Positions 61,603 to 64,000 of a stretch of DNA of 64,000 nt are shown here, one piece after another. How positions within the stretch are numbered: position 1 is the stretch's first letter; every line of letters starts with the position of its first letter. The notes below the pieces were generated by a model. The model saw only the letters and a list, made by a program, of their open reading frames with translations, was not told where the DNA came from and did no database searches. The position numbers were made by a program, and so were the translations under genes. Source of the stretch: Peromyscus leucopus (taxonomy: Eukaryota > Chordata > Mammalia > Rodentia > Cricetidae); the NCBI RefSeq assembly GCF_004664715.2, contig NC_051085.1, positions 24,975,018-25,039,017 on the forward strand. Reading direction: 5' to 3'.

Positions 61603-64000
61603 GAGGAGGTGATAGTTCATCAACCAGCATGAACATCCAATTTAAACTAACTTGTATCAATAACACATGCCTTTTCATTTAATCAGATAATAACTTGCCA
61701 AAAGAAACATCCCCAAAATTAGTCTTGGGGAAAGGTTTTTGTTTTTGTCTTTTAGGAGAATGAAGGTTAAGGAATCTGAAGAACACTGGACAAATGAGAC
61801 AACTGAAGAAAAGGGACAAATCATCTATCCCAAGAAACAGAATGAATCGGCGTATGGGTGTATATTATCTAAAAAATTTTATGTCTTCCTAAATGTTTGT
61901 TTCTGCTTTTCTCTAAAGATTTAACACTATTGGTCTTCTAATAGTCCCAGTTCAATTAAAATTTAAAGCTGACTTTGGAGTTGGAGAATGGCTCTCTCCT
62001 TCTTTAAACTCAAGCATGTTGTTAAAAGGAAAATGCAAACTCCCTGTATCATGCCAGAATAAAAGAGCCATCTTCTGCTATGGTACAGGACAAAGGCAAA
62101 ATTAATTAAGGGACTATTCTATTACTAATCTCAACTCTTTTGATTCTATTCTGATTCTTTAAACTTTTCTTAAAGTATAAATTTTATATCAAAATTTACA
62201 AGATTAATATATATATATATTTTAAACTTTGTTAAGATATGAATGGTCATATAGAGTACTAACTAATTCTAGAAAAAAGGCTAGCTGAATATATGTTTTT
62301 GTGTTCGAGTCTCTTATCAGTTTTCTGCAGGAAATCACGGCCAGGCCTAACATCAACTGAAGTCTCCAGAAAGAAGATGGGGCCCCACAACAACAACAAT
62401 TCCACGTGGACAATAATAATATCATTAAGCTGACAAACATCATCCACAGATCAGCTTTGAACTACAAGGTGCTCAGAGCAATTTTGAGATGACTAGCTGA
62501 GATGATCCAGTCTCAAAGACTACTTGAATAAGGACTTGAGATAAACCTGAACTTTGGCATTATACACAGACTGGATAATAATGAAGGATATAGTTACCTT
62601 TCCTAGAATTTGACAATTAACCTAAAATTTTTCTTTCAGGATAAAGATAACTTCGCCCATACCCAGCAAGAAGCAATTTTAAGACTACGACGCCCACATT
62701 CCAAAGAGGTGGTGTGGGCAGGTGGTTTTTTGGTCTTTTTAATGGTTTTAGGTCTGGGATAATTTTCATTATTTAGGGGGTTGGTTACAAGTTATTTTCA
62801 AGGGTTAGGAAAAAGGCTAAGCAAAGGAGATTAGATTTAAGGTTCTTGTTTAAAAAAAAAAAGGAAGGAAAGAAAAAACAATTATTAGTTTTAAATACTT
62901 TACATTGGATTGGATTGTTTTATATTGTATATAAATTTGAAACTGATATTGTTAGAAAATGCTATATATATATTTCTAATTGTATTCATACCATTCATTT
63001 AACAATGTAATGCAAATTTCTGATCCTTGAATGTTATTATTACCAACTACTAGGATATAAAGAAATGAAAGTTAGTAGTTAGACATTACAATAGAACTTG
63101 TAGTCATATTAGATATGTTTTAAAAATTGAGCAGAGATGTTTTAGACAGGTCATCTTCAAACCCTTCAGAAATCTACAGAGTATGGCATTTAAAATGTTT
63201 TAATAACTTAGAAAAATTTTCTTTTTTGAGACATGTCGGCTCCTGGCAGTACCAATCTACTTCAGAGAAAATATGGGCATTGAAGAAACTGCATATGGAG
63301 TCAACTTTCATTGTGCAAAAGTTAGCCACTGGACAACAAAGTATCCTTGAATCAACAGGACAAAATGGACAGACAGAACACGAAACAAGGGACTACTGAT
63401 TCTTGCCAAAACAAGTGTGGTTATGGCTTTATCAAAAGGCATCTTCTGAGGCCAGGACAATATGGCCCCATCCCTGAAGTGGCCTTCGCATCCGGATAAG
63501 GTACAGGTGCCCTTTTCTTGAAGGCAGCTTAACAGGCAGAGGCCGATGGCTTCTGTTGTGTAATGAAACAGCAGCTGAAAGCTCATGCCTCTCGAAAGTA
63601 GACTGGCATTTAATAGAGGGATGTGGAGAAGAAGGGGATGCTGAGATGAAGCCATATATACACAGCCAAGAAGAATGAACAGCTGAATTAAAAAACTGTC
63701 AACAATTTCCAGAATTTAAAATCCTGAATCATGACAGGACACTAGTGGAATTCAGGTGTTTCTGGTACCTGGACTGCTCTCACCCAATGTGAGGTTGAAC
63801 TGTTTGACCTTGTGTACATCCTACATCACAAATGAGTCTGTCAGATACACTAAGCCTATAGGCTGAAGATGATGCCCCAACACTGCGGAGAAACCTCAGG
63901 TGACTGCCCAGGCAGCTGGCTGTTTCTGTCAACTCACAAAATTTTTTGGAAGTTGCTTGCATGCACTTCCTGTTTTTATTTTTGTTAGCTAATATTATTC
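61603..64000 (+). other. Provirus 3' noncoding domain, no env
   Basis: No envelope-like frame: no signal peptide, furin site, fusion peptide or transmembrane anchor, and no frame over 115 codons on either strand. Segments match the 3' interiors of the two other proviruses (48.4-49.6 kb minus strand, and 52.2-54.4 kb). The region continues past the window towards an unseen polypurine tract and 3' LTR. Confidence 0.75.

Larger units (their letters stand above)
56581..64000 (+). mobile_element. Class II ERV provirus, 5' 7.4 kb, env-less
   Basis: Order: LTR stub, Lys-type primer site, about 540 bp leader, gag, protease, reverse transcriptase, RNase H, integrase, then at least 2.4 kb without a retroviral frame. 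The gene order, Lys primer site, gag-pro frameshift and 6-bp duplications of its solo LTRs point to a betaretrovirus-like (ERVK) lineage, perhaps near rodent IAP or mys/MYSERV elements. The lineage name is inferred. I count about nine reading-frame breaks. The 3' LTR lies beyond the window. Confidence 0.88.

Noticed and set aside
61739..61924. Possible start of env or an accessory gene after integrase
   Set aside because: The 61-codon frame has no signal peptide, cysteine pattern or cleavage site. The surrounding region matches noncoding parts of the other proviruses.

Overview
The window looks like genomic DNA of a cricetid rodent (hamster, deer mouse or vole group). SINEs of B1, B2, B3 and ID type, rodent LINE-1 3' ends and class II endogenous retroviruses (ERVs) are all present. 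The younger B1 copies carry an internal stretch reading roughly 'caggaaaggcacaaagctac', which I associate with cricetids rather than mouse or rat. The species is an inference. I had no repeat library, so most family names are from recognition only.

One host gene is visible: the first three coding exons of Soga3 (Mtcl3, human C6orf174) on the minus strand at 9177-6021. They encode 371 + 75 + 53 = 499 codons, and every junction is in phase 0. Exons 1 and 2 lie in a CpG island (about 7.3-9.25 kb). The rest of the gene lies beyond the left edge, because intron 3 fills 1-6020. A second CpG-rich patch at about 11.98-12.41 kb could be an upstream promoter or noncoding exon.

From about 12.5 to 43.8 kb I see no gene. 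This stretch holds SINEs, LINE-1 fragments, microsatellites, a 335-bp polypyrimidine tract, a pair of ~600-bp direct repeats, a decayed satellite-like array and several solo LTRs. Four solo LTRs of one family (2.2, 15.7, 22.4 and 49.9 kb) keep perfect 6-bp target-site duplications and contain a B1-like SINE head inside the LTR.

From 43.8 kb to the right edge the window is an ERV cluster. It holds a solo LTR with a duplicated U3 segment, a minus-strand provirus 3' end (48.0-49.6 kb), an internally deleted provirus (52.1-54.8 kb) and the 5' seven kilobases of a coding-type provirus (56.58-64.0 kb, running off the window). That provirus has a Lys-type primer-binding site, gag, protease, reverse transcriptase, RNase H and integrase, all broken by several frameshifts and stops. 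No env is visible in the 2.4 kb after integrase. A complete gag-pro -1 frameshift signal (slippery heptamer, 7-nt spacer, 7-bp GC hairpin) is still readable.

The most unusual structure is at the 5' end of this provirus. A full LTR lies inverted and joins exactly at its TG terminus to the last 86 bp of a forward LTR, making two 86-bp inverted arms that read as identical. A second notable point is that three proviruses with different LTRs share one env-less 3' noncoding domain. I found no CRISPR, operon or other bacterial-type system.
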